DNA of 64,000 nucleotides from Alteromonas stellipolaris (GCF_001562115.1 NZ_CP013926.1:1860001-1924000), one strand, 5' to 3'; counted from the stretch's first letter, positions 6,928 through 17,667 are shown. Notes: generated from the sequence alone by a model not told the origin. Translations and numbers: made by a program.

Positions 6928-8171
6928 TCTCGCATTCCTATCGCATATTTAAGTACTTCCCGCTTGGCTGGCTCAAACTGCTGAGCTACAGAAAGTATTT
7001 GGTTTCTTAACCATTTAATGGGGCCGATATCGTTACTAAACAAGCCGTAGAAACCATCCATAGCAGACATCATTAGCCCGTTATCACGCTGGCGCGGTTT
7101 TTCGTAGCTTGTTATTAAGCGCTTTTTAAACTCTAGCGATGTTAAATCGGTACCTTCGGCAGTCACCGCCAATAAGGTTTCAACATCTCTAAACCCTAAA
7201 TTAACACCCTGCCCGGCTAATGGATTAATAGTATGCGCTGCATCGCCTACCAAAATAACGCCGTCGGTAATATAACGGCTTGCATGTGCTCGGGTTAACG
7301 GAAATGTGGCTTTATCAATTACCGTGAAGTCGTTACCGTTTTTTAAAAGCTCGTTGGGAAAGGCCTCTATAATGGCTTGCTTTAATTGTGCGGCGTTAAG
7401 GGTTGATATACGTTTGAGTTCATCGGGTGAGTCGTACCAAACTAGCGAGGCGTAATTGTTGAACATTGGCAAAAAGGCTTTAGGGCCATCAGGTGTAAAT
7501 TCTTGCCATGTAATGGCATCAACCGAATTTACCATTTCAACCGTAATGCCCATAGCTTGTTGACTATATTGCCAACCAGATACGCCAATATTCGCAGCTT
7601 GCCTAACTTGCGAGGCCGCACCATCGGCACCTATTAACCACTTTGCGTGAATAGTTTCGCCGTTATCAAGACTAAGGGTGGCGGCATGGTTTCTTGAAAC
7701 ATCAGAATCGACCGAGCTATTAACCGAGCTATTAACCGAGCCATCCACCGAACTATTGCCTAGCGTGATATCGGTAACTTTACAGCCAGCAAACCAGGTA
7801 ACGTTATCAAATGCCTGCAAGGCTTGATGACACCCCAATTGTAATAATCGGTTTTCAACAAAAAAACCTAACTGGGGCACGTCGATACTTTGTGCGGTAA
7901 AGTCTGTTCGATGGGCAGGGTCGTCCCATACACTTAAGCCGGTATAGGGTTTAACGCGCATTGCTTGAATATAGTCCCACGCGCCTAATGACGTTAACAA
8001 GGAAACGGACGCATCACTAATGGCTGATACTCTTAAGTCTGGCTTACTGGATTCGTCAAAGCCCTTGGGCAAATGGGGTTCAATAATAGCCACGCGGTAT
8101 TGCTGTTTAGCTAAACCTAATGCAAGCGCAGCCCCCACCATGCCACCACCATTTATACAAAAATCATACAT
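6915..8171 (-). CDS. ubiF: UbiH/UbiF/COQ6-family FAD monooxygenase, probably 3-demethoxyubiquinol 3-hydroxylase
   Basis: A 418-residue flavin hydroxylase of ubiquinone biosynthesis. The FAD-binding GGGMVGAALALG sits at residues 8-19, the DG motif LIGADGAASQVRQ near 183, and the GD motif GVILVGDAAHTINPLAGQG near 305. The family also holds UbiH and UbiI. I favour UbiF because the gene faces miaB beside the Met-Leu-Gln tRNA operon, as ubiF does in E. coli. Residues about 139-158 are a serine, valine and aspartate-rich insert encoded by imperfect 12-base tandem repeats (7706-7755), absent from the homologues I remember. The next gene overlaps it by 13 bases. Confidence 0.82.
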   Translation of the reverse strand: MYDFCINGGGMVGAALALGLAKQQYRVAIIEPHLPKGFDESSKPDLRVSAISDASVSLLTSLGAWDYIQAMRVKPYTGLSVWDDPAHRTDFTAQSIDVPQLGFFVENRLLQLGCHQALQAFDNVTWFAGCKVTDITLGNSSVDGSVNSSVNSSVDSDVSRNHAATLSLDNGETIHAKWLIGADGAASQVRQAANIGVSGWQYSQQAMGITVEMVNSVDAITWQEFTPDGPKAFLPMFNNYASLVWYDSPDELKRISTLNAAQLKQAIIEAFPNELLKNGNDFTVIDKATFPLTRAHASRYITDGVILVGDAAHTINPLAGQGVNLGFRDVETLLAVTAEGTDLTSLEFKKRLITSYEKPRQRDNGLMMSAMDGFYGLFSNDIGPIKWLRNQILSVAQQFEPAKREVLKYAIGMREWKF

Positions 8172-8523
8172 AATATAAATCTCTTTTACTGACCCAATAG
8201 CTTACTCGCTTTGCACTAATAAATAATACGAATGTGAGCCCAAATACGTTCGCCTTTTTAATTTACTAATATCTTCTGCTTCATGCTTTATATCCGCCAC
8301 ACCGCCCTTGCACAATGGCAGTGCATTAAATTCCGGCGAATGTGGGTGAATACACTGGGCATTCGGCGTTATAACAGGTAAAATACGCGGCTATTTTGAA
8401 CATCTTCCCAAAACTGCAGTGGCAGGCTTTGCCAGAAATTACACCTAACCTAGTTAGCGTGTGGCATTTTCAACCGCCAGTCAATTGCTTACGGGAACTC
8501 TATCAGGTTATCGACTAGTTGTT
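8172..8523. other. Divergent non-coding region between ubiF and miaB
   Basis: This 352-base gap should hold promoters for both directions. I could not pick a convincing -35/-10 pair for either. An imperfect inverted repeat, CGGCGAATG and CATTCGGCG, lies at about 8334-8367. A stop-free minus-strand frame ending near 8200 lacks a convincing start and is not called. Confidence 0.4.
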
Positions 8524-9957
8524 ATGACTAAAAAGCTGTATATCAAAACCTGGGGCTGCCAAATGAACGAGTATGACTCGGAGAAAATGGCAGACTTACT
8601 CGACTCTACTCATGGCTACTCTGCAGCAGAAACTGCGGAAGAAGCCGATGTTATCTTGCTTAACACCTGCTCTATTCGTGAGAAGGCGCAGGAAAAAGTG
8701 TTCCACCAGCTAGGTCGTTGGAAGAACCTTAAGCAAGATAAGCCCGAGCTTATTATTGGCGTGGGCGGATGCGTAGCTTCTCAAGAAGGTAGCGTTATTC
8801 GCCAGCGAGCCCCTTATGTTGATTTAGTATTCGGCCCGCAAACCTTGCATCGTTTGCCCGAAATGATTAACCAACTTAAAGGCGGCGAAAAGTCGGTTAT
8901 CGACGTGAGCTTCCCTGAAATTGAAAAGTTCGACCGTATGCCTGAGCCTCGTGCTGAAGGCCCAACGGCGTTTGTTTCTATTATGGAAGGCTGTTCTAAG
9001 TACTGTACATTCTGCGTAGTACCTTATACCCGTGGTGAAGAAGTAAGCCGTCCGGTAGACGACGTATTGCTTGAAATTGCTCAGCTAGCCGGTCAAGGCG
9101 TTCGTGAAGTTAACTTGCTTGGCCAAAACGTAAATGCGTTTCGTGGTGAAAACCACGATGGCACCGTGTGTCGCTTTGCCGAGTTATTAGAACTTGTTGC
9201 AGCTATCGACGGTATCGACAGAATTCGTTATACCACGTCACATCCGGTTGAATTTACCGATGATATTATTGACGTGTATGCCACTATTCCTGAACTTGTT
9301 GATCATCTTCACTTGCCTGTACAAAGTGGTTCAGATCGTATTCTTAACTTAATGAAACGTGGTCATACCGCCATTGAGTATAAGTCTAAAATTCGTAAGC
9401 TTCGTAAAGTTCGCCCTAACATTAGTATGTCGAGCGACTTTATTATTGGTTTCCCTGGTGAAACCGATGCTGACTTTGAAGCCACAATGGACCTTATTCA
9501 GGCAATTGATTACGACCTAAGTTTTAGCTTCATTTACAGTGCACGCCCTGGTACACCTGCAGCAGACGCAGTAGACGATGTAACCGAAGACGCGAAGAAA
9601 CAGCGCCTGTACTTGTTGCAACAACGTATAAACCAACAAGCGTTACGCATTGCCCGTAACATGGTAGATACCGAGCAGCGTATTTTGGTTGAAGGCCCTT
9701 CAAAGAAAAATCCTATGGAGCTTTCCGGCCGTACTGAAAATAACCGCGTAGTAAACTTCGAAGGCACGCCGGATATGATTGGTGAATTCGTAGACGTGAA
9801 AGTGACAGACGTATTCTCTAATTCATTACGTGGCGACGTTATTCGCCGTGAAGATGAAATGGGCTTGCGTGTTGCCGTTTCGCCCCAATCTATTATGGCT
9901 AAGCACGAGGCTGATTTGCCTGACGCGATAGGCGTAGGTCAATTCAACCCAGCATAA
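8524..9957 (+). CDS. miaB: tRNA-2-methylthio-N6-dimethylallyladenosine synthase MiaB
   Basis: A 477-residue radical-SAM methylthiotransferase that converts i6A37 to ms2i6A37 in tRNAs reading UNN codons. It is co-linear with E. coli MiaB without gaps through the first third. C12, C49 and C83 bind the auxiliary iron-sulfur cluster, C157, C161 and C164 (CSKYCTFC) the radical-SAM cluster, and a TRAM domain occupies about residues 380-445. I chose the ATG at 8524 because the protein then begins [19 protein letters not shown], like E. coli. A frame from GTG 8461 would add 21 unconserved residues. It leads the miaB-ybeZ-ybeY-corC-lnt group; 26 bases separate it from ybeZ. Confidence 0.97.
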   Translation: MTKKLYIKTWGCQMNEYDSEKMADLLDSTHGYSAAETAEEADVILLNTCSIREKAQEKVFHQLGRWKNLKQDKPELIIGVGGCVASQEGSVIRQRAPYVDLVFGPQTLHRLPEMINQLKGGEKSVIDVSFPEIEKFDRMPEPRAEGPTAFVSIMEGCSKYCTFCVVPYTRGEEVSRPVDDVLLEIAQLAGQGVREVNLLGQNVNAFRGENHDGTVCRFAELLELVAAIDGIDRIRYTTSHPVEFTDDIIDVYATIPELVDHLHLPVQSGSDRILNLMKRGHTAIEYKSKIRKLRKVRPNISMSSDFIIGFPGETDADFEATMDLIQAIDYDLSFSFIYSARPGTPAADAVDDVTEDAKKQRLYLLQQRINQQALRIARNMVDTEQRILVEGPSKKNPMELSGRTENNRVVNFEGTPDMIGEFVDVKVTDVFSNSLRGDVIRREDEMGLRVAVSPQSIMAKHEADLPDAIGVGQFNPA

Positions 9958-9983
9958 ATAGTAAAAGTGAGGAATACAGTAGT

Positions 9984-11096
9984 TTGAGTACATTGGTAAG
10001 TAATGAATTTGATTTGGAACCGGCAGACACAAAACGTTTGTCCAATTTATGTGGGCCGTTTAACGACAACATTAAGCAAATAGAGCGCAGGTTGGGAGTA
10101 GAAATTACTTACCGAAATAATGCGTTTAAGGTGCTAGGTGAGCCACGCCAAATTCAGAGCGCCACTGAATTACTTAAACAGCTGTATGTAGAAACTCAGC
10201 CAGTAAAAGGCCGCTTGCCTGAACTTGAACCTGAGCAAGTGCATTTGGCTATTCAACAGGCCGCGGCTTTAGAGCAAGATACAGGGTCAGGCGCTGGCGA
10301 TTTCGGTAAAGAAGTACACATTCGTACAAAACGTGGTGTAATTAAGCCTCGTAATCCGAATCAAGCTCAGTATGTGGCTAATGTTCTAAACTACGACATC
10401 ACCTTTGGTGTAGGCCCTGCTGGTACTGGTAAAACGTATTTGGCCGTTGCTGCAGCCGTTGACGCGTTAGAACGTCAAGAAATACGTAGAATACTATTAA
10501 CTCGTCCTGCTGTTGAAGCGGGTGAGAAGCTAGGCTTTTTGCCGGGCGACCTTTCACAGAAAGTCGACCCTTACCTACGCCCACTTTACGACGCCTTGTT
10601 TGAAATGTTGGGTTTTGAAAAAGTAGAAAAGCTAATGGAACGCAATGTGATAGAAGTTGCCCCCTTAGCTTATATGCGTGGTCGTACTCTAAACGATGCT
10701 TTTATTATTTTGGATGAGAGTCAAAATACCACGGTTGAGCAAATGAAAATGTTCTTAACCCGTATTGGCTTTAATTCAAAAGCGGTGATCACCGGTGATA
10801 TCACTCAAGTAGATTTGCCACGTGGTGCCCGTTCAGGTTTACGCCACGCTATTGAAGTATTGGATAATGTTGACGATATTTCGTTTAACTTTTTCAACGC
10901 TGAAGATGTGGTAAGACACCCTGTAGTTGCCCGAATCGTGCGTGCTTATGAGCATTATGACGCCGAGCAAGAGCGTGTTCGCAAAGAGAAGAAAGAAGAA
11001 GCCCTTCGTCTTCAACGTGAACAAGCTGATGCTAATGCCTTATCTGGCAGTTCATCTAATAGCACATCTGTACAACAAAATAGCGATGCCAAGTGA
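9984..11096 (+). CDS. ybeZ: PhoH-like ATPase YbeZ
   Basis: A 370-residue PhoH-family protein linked to RNA metabolism, probably working with the endoribonuclease YbeY encoded next. An N-terminal KH-like part (about residues 1-75) precedes the P-loop NTPase domain. Walker A is GPAGTGKT at 144-151 and the Walker B region FIILDESQN is near 240. The C-terminal tail is glutamate, lysine and serine-rich and probably disordered. The start is a TTG at 9984 preceded by TGAGGA; no ATG lies before the conserved region. The stop codon overlaps the GTG start of ybeY as GTGA, so translation is coupled. The ATPase fold is certain; the exact role is not settled even in E. coli. Confidence 0.93.
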   Translation: MSTLVSNEFDLEPADTKRLSNLCGPFNDNIKQIERRLGVEITYRNNAFKVLGEPRQIQSATELLKQLYVETQPVKGRLPELEPEQVHLAIQQAAALEQDTGSGAGDFGKEVHIRTKRGVIKPRNPNQAQYVANVLNYDITFGVGPAGTGKTYLAVAAAVDALERQEIRRILLTRPAVEAGEKLGFLPGDLSQKVDPYLRPLYDALFEMLGFEKVEKLMERNVIEVAPLAYMRGRTLNDAFIILDESQNTTVEQMKMFLTRIGFNSKAVITGDITQVDLPRGARSGLRHAIEVLDNVDDISFNFFNAEDVVRHPVVARIVRAYEHYDAEQERVRKEKKEEALRLQREQADANALSGSSSNSTSVQQNSDAK

Positions 11097-11560
11097 TAGC
11101 CATTGTAGATTACCAGCAAGCCTACGAAGCTGACGAGGAAATGGCTAAGGCCATTCCCTCTGCTGAACAAGTTGAAGCGTGGGCTAATGCGGTACTTGCG
11201 GCCGAAAACACGGGCGAGCAAGAAGTTACCGTACGCTTCACCGATGATGAAGAGTCACAAACACTAAACCATGAATACAGAGGTAAAGATAAGCCCACTA
11301 ATGTGCTGTCTTTTCCCTTTGAAGTTCCACCAGGCATTGAAATGAACTTGCTTGGCGATTTGGTTATTTGTGTACCTGTGATCATGCGTGAAGCGCAAGA
11401 GCAAGACAAAACACCCACCAACCACTATGCCCATATGGTCATTCACGGAATATTACATCTTCTGGGATACGATCACATAGACGATGCAGATGCTGACATT
11501 ATGGAAGCAAAAGAAATTCGTATATTGGCATCTTTAAATATTGGTAATCCTTATCAATAA
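11093..11560 (+). CDS. ybeY: Endoribonuclease YbeY (16S rRNA maturation)
   Basis: A 155-residue zinc-dependent single-strand endoribonuclease needed for 16S rRNA 3' end processing and ribosome quality control. The metal-binding motif [11 protein letters not shown] gives H118, H122 and H128. The conserved arginine-containing [14 protein letters not shown] segment is at about residues 63-76. Translation begins at a GTG at 11093 that overlaps the ybeZ stop. About 127 bases separate it from corC, within the conserved ybeZ-ybeY-corC-lnt order. Confidence 0.95.
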   Translation: MIAIVDYQQAYEADEEMAKAIPSAEQVEAWANAVLAAENTGEQEVTVRFTDDEESQTLNHEYRGKDKPTNVLSFPFEVPPGIEMNLLGDLVICVPVIMREAQEQDKTPTNHYAHMVIHGILHLLGYDHIDDADADIMEAKEIRILASLNIGNPYQ

Positions 11561-11687
11561 AACCCAATAGCGCCAACAAGTTACACTTGGGTAGTTGCGT
11601 AATTTACGTGCAAATAAACAATAAAGCATTGACGCCCCTCCCCAAGACATTTAACGTTGACGTTGTATCAATAAATTAGCGGACATT

Positions 11688-12545
11688 ATGAGCGACGATA
11701 ATCCTCACTCTACCAACGGCTCCCAAGGAAAAAGTTGGTTAGACAAACTTAAACTTTCTATCTCTGGCGAGCCGAGAAGCAAACAAGAACTGGTTGAAGT
11801 TATTACTGAAGCCGAGCAGAACGAAATCATCGATCCCCAAACCCGGGAGATGATTGAAGGTGTAATAGGTGTCAACGAAATGCGAGTTAGGGATATTATG
11901 ATCCCACGCGCGCAAATGACTACCATAGACGTTGAAAAAAACGTTGATGAATTCCTACCTGTTGTGTTGGAATCAGCCCACTCCCGCTTCCCCGTTATTA
12001 GTGAAGATAAAGATCATATTGAAGGCATATTGCTTGCAAAAGACTTACTGAGCTATGCGTTTAATCCAGAAAAAAGTCTTAATTTACGCGATATCTTGCG
12101 CCCTGCCGTGATTGTGCCGGAAAGTAAGCGTGTAGATGTGCTGCTGAAAGAATTTCGCCAACAACGCTATCACATGGCCATTGTTGTGGATGAATACGGC
12201 GGTGTATCTGGCCTTGTTACCATCGAAGATATACTAGAGATTATTGTCGGTGAAATTGAAGACGAATACGATACCGAAGAAGACGGTACCGATGATATTC
12301 GCCCACTGAACAAATCGACCTATTCAGTTAAAGCGTTAACGCCTGTTGACGAATTTAATGCCTTCTTTGAAACCAAATTCAGCGAAGAAGAAGCCGATAC
12401 CATAGGCGGTATTGTGCTTAAAGCGTTCGGGCACATGCCTGAAACGAACGATGAAGTTACCATTGGTGATATTCACTTTAAGGTAACCAACTCTGATAAA
12501 CGCCGTCTTATACACCTGAAAGTGTCGGTGGCCTCTCTGGAGTAA
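11688..12545 (+). CDS. corC: CorC/YbeX: CBS-domain transporter-associated protein
   Basis: A 285-residue cytoplasmic protein with two CBS domains (about residues 72-130 and 136-195; the segments VRDIMIPRAQM and VDEYGGVSGLVTIEDILE are typical) and a C-terminal CorC_HlyC domain (about 208-285). In E. coli this gene (ybeX) is linked to magnesium and cobalt efflux and, more recently, to ribosome-related phenotypes. The ATG at 11688 has no strong upstream site. The stop codon lies in a GGAG-TAA-CTCC hairpin that also contains the ribosome-binding site of lnt, six bases on, so the two genes are co-transcribed and probably coupled. Confidence 0.92.
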   Translation: MSDDNPHSTNGSQGKSWLDKLKLSISGEPRSKQELVEVITEAEQNEIIDPQTREMIEGVIGVNEMRVRDIMIPRAQMTTIDVEKNVDEFLPVVLESAHSRFPVISEDKDHIEGILLAKDLLSYAFNPEKSLNLRDILRPAVIVPESKRVDVLLKEFRQQRYHMAIVVDEYGGVSGLVTIEDILEIIVGEIEDEYDTEEDGTDDIRPLNKSTYSVKALTPVDEFNAFFETKFSEEEADTIGGIVLKAFGHMPETNDEVTIGDIHFKVTNSDKRRLIHLKVSVASLE

Positions 12546-12550
12546 CTCCG

Positions 12551-14056
12551 TTGAAACGGTTCATTCCTTATTTACTGCTTTTACTAAGCGGCGCTAGCTT
12601 AACGCTGGCGTTTGCCCCCTTTGGTATCTGGCCACTTGTTATCCCCGCGTTTGCATTGGGTATCCGGCAAGTAATGAAACTTACGCATCGCCCTTTTTTA
12701 GCTGGTTGGTTGTTCGGGCTAGGCTGGTTTGGAGCAGGTATTAGTTGGGTACATGTAAGCATTGCCGATTTCGGTGGCTTACCGCTAATTGCATCCATAG
12801 GCCTCATGGTTTTATTATGTAGTTACCTTGCGTTGTTTCCGGCGCTTGCGTTTAAGCTTACCGCTCGCTATTTCCCTCATCGTCTTTGGCCATTGGCTTT
12901 GCCTTTTTTCTGGGTATTCGCCGAATGGTTACGCAGTTGGTTATTAAGCGGGTTTCCGTGGCTGTCGTTAGGCTATAGCCAAATCGATAGTGCTCTAGTG
13001 GGTTGGGCACCAATCATTGGTGAAACCGGCATAACAGCCTTGCTAGTTATTGGTGCGAGCTTGTTTGCCGTTGCGCATACTAAACGGCATTTCACCGGCG
13101 CGGTTGTGGTTAGCTTAGCTTTATATATTAGTGGGTTTGTTGCCAATCAGCATACATGGGTTGCCCCTAAGCAGCAGTATAACGTTGCGATGGCGCAAGG
13201 TAATATTGCACAGTCTTTGCGATGGGTGCCTGAACAAGACGCCCCTACTATGGACCGTTATTTAAATCTTACGGAACCGCTGTGGGATAACGACCTGATA
13301 ATTTGGCCTGAAGCAGCGGTACCAAAATTAGAGCCACTTGCGTTAGATTATTTAACACAAGTCAATGCTCGCGCCTTTGCTGAAGATACCGCGCTTATCA
13401 CAGGTATTGTTAATTTTAATTGGGAAACCGATGAGGCGTGGAACAATTTGATCGTACTGGGTAAAAGAACCCCCGATTCTACAACGCCAGACTATCAGTA
13501 CTTCCATAACAATCGTTTCGCTAAGCACCATTTACTACCCATTGGTGAATTTGTGCCTTTTGAAGACTGGTTGCGTCCGTTAGCGCCTTTGTTCGATTTG
13601 CCCATGTCTTCCTTTGCGAGAGGTGATTTTCAGCAAGCTAATCTTGTTGCCAACGGTATACATTTGGCGCCGGCAATATGCTTTGAAATTGCTTTCCCAA
13701 GGCAAGTAGCCGCGAATATCTACAATGCTACAGACATGATTATTACGGTAAGTAATGATGCGTGGTTTGGCCATTCTCATGGCCCAGCGCAGCATTTAGA
13801 CATTGCTCGAATGCGTGCCGTCGAGTTTGGCCGCCCCGTGGTACGTGCCACCAATAATGGCATCACCGCCTTTATTAACCACAAAGGCAATATAACCGCA
13901 CGATTACCTCAATTTGAAGCGGCCAGTTTAACTGCCCCAGTGTTGGCAACCTCTGGTTTTACGCCCTATTACCTGATTCAAGATATAGGCGTGTGGGTGC
14001 TGGTATTGGTATTTTTCTTTATTGCGCTGAGGTTAAGAAAGCGTTCGAAGGATTAG
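12551..14056 (+). CDS. lnt: Apolipoprotein N-acyltransferase Lnt
   Basis: A 501-residue inner-membrane enzyme that adds the third acyl chain to the N-terminal cysteine of lipoproteins, the last step of their maturation. Six or more membrane helices fill residues 1-200 and the nitrilase-like periplasmic domain about 205-465, followed by one final helix. The catalytic triad is E254, K325 and C377. The start is TTG 12551 (MKRFIPYLLLLLSG), with GGAG at 12539-12542 overlapping the corC stop. That GGAG can pair with CTCC at 12546-12549. Last gene of the miaB group, closed by a terminator. Clients in this window would include BamE and the lipoproteins at 49476 and 59040. Confidence 0.95.
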   Translation: MKRFIPYLLLLLSGASLTLAFAPFGIWPLVIPAFALGIRQVMKLTHRPFLAGWLFGLGWFGAGISWVHVSIADFGGLPLIASIGLMVLLCSYLALFPALAFKLTARYFPHRLWPLALPFFWVFAEWLRSWLLSGFPWLSLGYSQIDSALVGWAPIIGETGITALLVIGASLFAVAHTKRHFTGAVVVSLALYISGFVANQHTWVAPKQQYNVAMAQGNIAQSLRWVPEQDAPTMDRYLNLTEPLWDNDLIIWPEAAVPKLEPLALDYLTQVNARAFAEDTALITGIVNFNWETDEAWNNLIVLGKRTPDSTTPDYQYFHNNRFAKHHLLPIGEFVPFEDWLRPLAPLFDLPMSSFARGDFQQANLVANGIHLAPAICFEIAFPRQVAANIYNATDMIITVSNDAWFGHSHGPAQHLDIARMRAVEFGRPVVRATNNGITAFINHKGNITARLPQFEAASLTAPVLATSGFTPYYLIQDIGVWVLVLVFFFIALRLRKRSKD

Positions 14057-14131
14057 TAGATACGCCATGCGCTAATCGTCCAGTTTTGATTTAGTCGGTA
14101 AGTTAAGTGGACGAACTAAAATTGAAACATA

Positions 14132-14158
14132 AAAAACGGCGCTTCATGCGCCGTTTTT
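14132..14158 (+). terminator. Terminator after lnt
   Basis: CGGCGC and GCGCCG arms, extended by A and T runs, surround a TTCAT loop, with a five-T tail. It closes the miaB-lnt group; the A run also allows use from the pta side. Confidence 0.85.
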
Positions 14159-14195
14159 GTACGTGTAACTAACTAGTTTTCATAGTAGTAGACTA

Positions 14196-14283
14196 ATAGA
14201 TACAGCCTTGAGCTGAATAGACAGCCTTGAGCTAACTGATTTATGAGCTAACTCAAGCAGCCTCAAGCTAATACACAGCCCCT
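14196..14283. repeat. Degenerate 20-21-bp tandem repeats beyond pta
   Basis: Two close copies of a unit containing ACAGCCTTGAGCT lie at 14201-14233 and are followed by more diverged copies, some inverted (CTCAAG and CTTGAG). They fill the space between the lnt terminator and the pta stop codon. Confidence 0.4.
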
Positions 14284-14285
14284 AA

Positions 14286-16421
14286 CTAATTCGCAGCCTG
14301 AATAGCAGTTAACGCAATAGTAAACACAATATCATCTACCAACGCCCCACGGCTTAAGTCATTGACGGGTTTGCGCATACCTTGAAGCATTGGCCCAATA
14401 CACACCAAATCGAAACTACGCTGTACCGCTTTGTAAGTGGTGTTCCCGGTGTTTAAATCTGGGAACACAAATACGTTCGCTTTACCTGCAACAGGGCTGT
14501 TTGGCGCTTTACTGCGCCCTACACTTTCAATGGCAGCAGCGTCGTATTGAAGCGGCCCATCAATCAGCAAATCTGGACGAAGTTTTTGTGCAATCTCGGT
14601 AGCTTCACGCACCTTTTCAACATCACTGCCAGCACCAGATGTACCAGTAGAATAACTGATCATGGCCACTCTTGGTTCAATACCAAACATCTGCGCCGAA
14701 GTAGCAGACTGAATAGCAATATCCGCCAGCTGCTGGGCGTTAGGATCTGGGTTTATCGCGCAATCGCCATAAACCAAGACTTGGTCGGGCAATAGCATAA
14801 AAAATACCGACGATACTAATGATGCATTTTCTGCTGTTTTGATTAACTGCAATGCTGGGCGAATGGTATTTGCTGTAGTGTGAACGGCGCCAGATACCAA
14901 ACCATCAACATCACCTTGCTGCAACATCATAGTACCTAGGGTAACGTTGTCTTGTAGCAGCTCGCGGGCAACCACATCAGTAACACCTTTGTGACCGCGA
15001 AGCTTAACTAACCCAGCCACATAATCTTCTTGAATTGCAGCAGGTGAAACAATCTCTACGCCTTCCCCCAATACCACACCTTGTTGCTGCGCCACACGTT
15101 GAATTTCGTTTTCATCACCAATTAGTACAGGGCGCGCTAGCCCCCGTTTTGCACATATAGCGGCGGCTGCCACAGTACGGGGTTCATTACCTTCAGGCAG
15201 TACCACTCGTTTATTAACTTGGCGCGCACGATTGGTTAAATAATAGCGGAATGCAGACGGAGAAAGTTTCTTTTGACGAGATACTTTTTCGGTAAGCGAA
15301 GCTACCCATTTAGCGTCTAAACTTTCAGCCGCATGCACCATCACTTTTTCGATACGCTGACTATCATCTACCGGCACTTCTTGATTGAACGCGTGCAGAT
15401 TCTGTGCGGTTTGCCACGTATTAGTATTAACTAGCATGACAGGCAAGCCGGTCTCCAGTGCTTGGCTGCATAAATGCTTTATATTTTCATCTGGCTGGTA
15501 GCCGCCGGTTAATAGCAATGCGCCTAATTTGGTACCATTTAACGCTGCTAAACAACAAGAAACAAACACATCACCTCTATCACCAGACATCACTTGCAGT
15601 GCACCAGGCTTTAACGTGTGCGTCATGTTATGAATTTCACGGGCAGCAAAGGTAACGCTACTTAATCTACGTGAAGCAATATTGCCTTCGTTAATTAATG
15701 TGGCGTTTAAGTGCTTGGCAATATCGATAGCGCGGGGAGACATAAGCTCTGCATTCCAATCAATATTTCCCAACAGATTTAAGCCTTTTGCAAATATAGG
15801 CAGCTCACGCAACGCTTTGCTGCGTGTTTCATCGTGCTCTGGCGCTTCTAGCACACTTAAATCGGTACGTAGTTGGCCATGTTCGTCGTAGGGCGCGTTT
15901 ACTTTGTTAAATATACAACCTACTACCTTTTTACTTTTATGGCCGCCGTAAGCGTCTACCACAATTTCAAGTCGATGGTTAATATCAACAGGATCATCGT
16001 TTCCTGGCACGCAAACAAACACTATATCGGCATCTAACGCGCGACTAATTTCAAGATTCAGACGCTCTGCGTAGGGATGATGGCGGGTTGTTACCAAGCC
16101 TTCGATAACGGCTACTGCATCGGGTTCTTGATGTGCTTCAAAGCGCTCTATAATCTCTTCAAGTAATTCATCAGTATTGTCGCTACTGATCATTCGCTCG
16201 ACTACATTCAAATCGAACGGCGCTATAGGCTTAACACTACAGTGGTGGCTAATAATAGCTGTAGAGCGCTCTTCACCGGTATCGCCTCTTCGAGGCTGTG
16301 CTACAGGTTTAAAAAAATTCAGTTTAATGGCTTGTTCTTCTAATGCACGAACTAGCCCAATGCTGACAGTAGTTAACCCTACGCTAGTGCCAACAGGGAT
16401 CAGCATAATACGGCGTGACAT
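14286..16421 (-). CDS. pta: Phosphate acetyltransferase Pta
   Basis: A 711-residue long-form Pta (E. coli 714) that interconverts acetyl-CoA and acetyl phosphate. The N-terminal third is a BioD-like P-loop domain beginning [14 protein letters not shown], the middle a DRTGG domain, and the C-terminal 330 residues the catalytic PTA_PTB domain with [16 protein letters not shown] and [10 protein letters not shown]. The N-terminal domains in E. coli respond to NADH and pyruvate; the same is likely here. It is second in an ackA-pta pair, 64 bases after ackA, and should be co-transcribed. Acetyl phosphate made here could also phosphorylate response regulators such as the LuxR-type one at 44654. Confidence 0.96.
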   Translation of the reverse strand: MSRRIMLIPVGTSVGLTTVSIGLVRALEEQAIKLNFFKPVAQPRRGDTGEERSTAIISHHCSVKPIAPFDLNVVERMISSDNTDELLEEIIERFEAHQEPDAVAVIEGLVTTRHHPYAERLNLEISRALDADIVFVCVPGNDDPVDINHRLEIVVDAYGGHKSKKVVGCIFNKVNAPYDEHGQLRTDLSVLEAPEHDETRSKALRELPIFAKGLNLLGNIDWNAELMSPRAIDIAKHLNATLINEGNIASRRLSSVTFAAREIHNMTHTLKPGALQVMSGDRGDVFVSCCLAALNGTKLGALLLTGGYQPDENIKHLCSQALETGLPVMLVNTNTWQTAQNLHAFNQEVPVDDSQRIEKVMVHAAESLDAKWVASLTEKVSRQKKLSPSAFRYYLTNRARQVNKRVVLPEGNEPRTVAAAAICAKRGLARPVLIGDENEIQRVAQQQGVVLGEGVEIVSPAAIQEDYVAGLVKLRGHKGVTDVVARELLQDNVTLGTMMLQQGDVDGLVSGAVHTTANTIRPALQLIKTAENASLVSSVFFMLLPDQVLVYGDCAINPDPNAQQLADIAIQSATSAQMFGIEPRVAMISYSTGTSGAGSDVEKVREATEIAQKLRPDLLIDGPLQYDAAAIESVGRSKAPNSPVAGKANVFVFPDLNTGNTTYKAVQRSFDLVCIGPMLQGMRKPVNDLSRGALVDDIVFTIALTAIQAAN

Positions 16422-16485
16422 AATTGCTCCTAAAGCAAAGACAATTTACGCGAAAACAATTTACGCAAAAGTTTATCCAAAAAAA

Positions 16486-17667
16486 CTAGGCAAATTTCGC
16501 AGCTTCGGCGGCGATAACCCACTCTTCATTAGTGGGTACGATTAAAACAGGTTTGGTGGATGAAGAAGACGCTATATTTCCTTTTGCACCAAAACGCATA
16601 GCCTGGTTACTTTGCTCATCAACCGTAAAGCCAAGGTGAGAAAAATAACCCATGGTTGTGGCGCGAATGTACGATGAATTTTCACCAATACCACCGGTAA
16701 ACACTACAGCATCTAATGACGGCACCGCTATCATGTAACTAGATATATACTTGGCTAAGCGATAACAGAACATTTCAAGGGCTAATAATGCGCCTTCATG
16801 CCCCGCTTCAGCCGCTTCTTCTAGCGTACGACAATCGTTGCTTAGCCCAGAAATACCGGCAAGGCCTGATTCTTTGTTAATTAGTGCGTTGATTTCAGCA
16901 GCAGACTTCCCTAGCTTTTCTTGTAACGTTCCAGGAAGGCTAGGGTCGATATCGCCGCAGCGTGTTCCCATCATTAACCCTTCAAGCGGCGTAAACCCCA
17001 TGCTGGTATCTACCGCTACCCCTTTTTCAATAGCAGTAACACTGCAACCATTTCCTAAGTGAGCACTAATAATACTGGTTTGTTCAACCGGCTTATTAAG
17101 CAATTGCGCAGTGCTATCTAGAATGAACTTGTGGCTAGTGCCATGGAAGCCATACTTACGCACGCCATGCTGCTCGTACAAAACCTTAGGCAGTGCATAC
17201 ATATAGGCACGTTTAGGCATTTGCTGGAAAAAAGAAGTATCGAACACAATGACATGAGGTAAATCTGGATACGCGGCTTGGGCAGTGGTAATCCCTTTTA
17301 GATTTGCCAGGTTATGTAACGGCGCCATACTCGCATATTCTTCTACCGAGGCTAATACGCTATCGTCGACTAACGCTGCTTCTTTGAAGCGCTCACCACC
17401 GTGAACAACTCGATGACCCAAAGCAATTGGATTAACACCTGTACTAGCAATTATGTTTTGAATTGCTGCCAACGCTTCTGCATGAGAGGCATTAGCCGGT
17501 AAGGTTTGCTTTTCTTTTTGACCGTTTAATTTAAACGATATGCTTGCGTCATCATTCCCTAAGCTTTCTGCAATACCACTTAGGCCAGCTTCACCTGTGT
17601 CGGCATCGATAATAGCGAATTTAACTGACGAACTACCGCAATTTAAAACAATAACTTCTTTTTTCAT
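16486..17667 (-). CDS. ackA: Acetate kinase AckA
   Basis: A 393-residue acetate kinase (E. coli 400) of the ASKHA fold, forming ATP and acetate from acetyl phosphate. Signatures are VLNCGSSSVKFAI at residues 7-19 and GHRVVHGGE near 83, plus HLGNGCSVTAI near 204 and the late FTGGIGENSS. The ATG at 17667 starts the conserved region. It is the first gene of ackA-pta; the upstream 520 bases also hold the divergent small heat-shock gene and its control region. Confidence 0.96.
   Translation of the reverse strand: MKKEVIVLNCGSSSVKFAIIDADTGEAGLSGIAESLGNDDASISFKLNGQKEKQTLPANASHAEALAAIQNIIASTGVNPIALGHRVVHGGERFKEAALVDDSVLASVEEYASMAPLHNLANLKGITTAQAAYPDLPHVIVFDTSFFQQMPKRAYMYALPKVLYEQHGVRKYGFHGTSHKFILDSTAQLLNKPVEQTSIISAHLGNGCSVTAIEKGVAVDTSMGFTPLEGLMMGTRCGDIDPSLPGTLQEKLGKSAAEINALINKESGLAGISGLSNDCRTLEEAAEAGHEGALLALEMFCYRLAKYISSYMIAVPSLDAVVFTGGIGENSSYIRATTMGYFSHLGFTVDEQSNQAMRFGAKGNIASSSSTKPVLIVPTNEEWVIAAEAAKFA

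Noticed and set aside
8200..8400. Minus-strand frame of about 65 codons ending near 8200, just upstream of ubiF
   Set aside because: It has no ATG and no convincing ribosome-binding site, and an open frame of this length is not rare by chance. It could be a gene remnant but cannot be supported.
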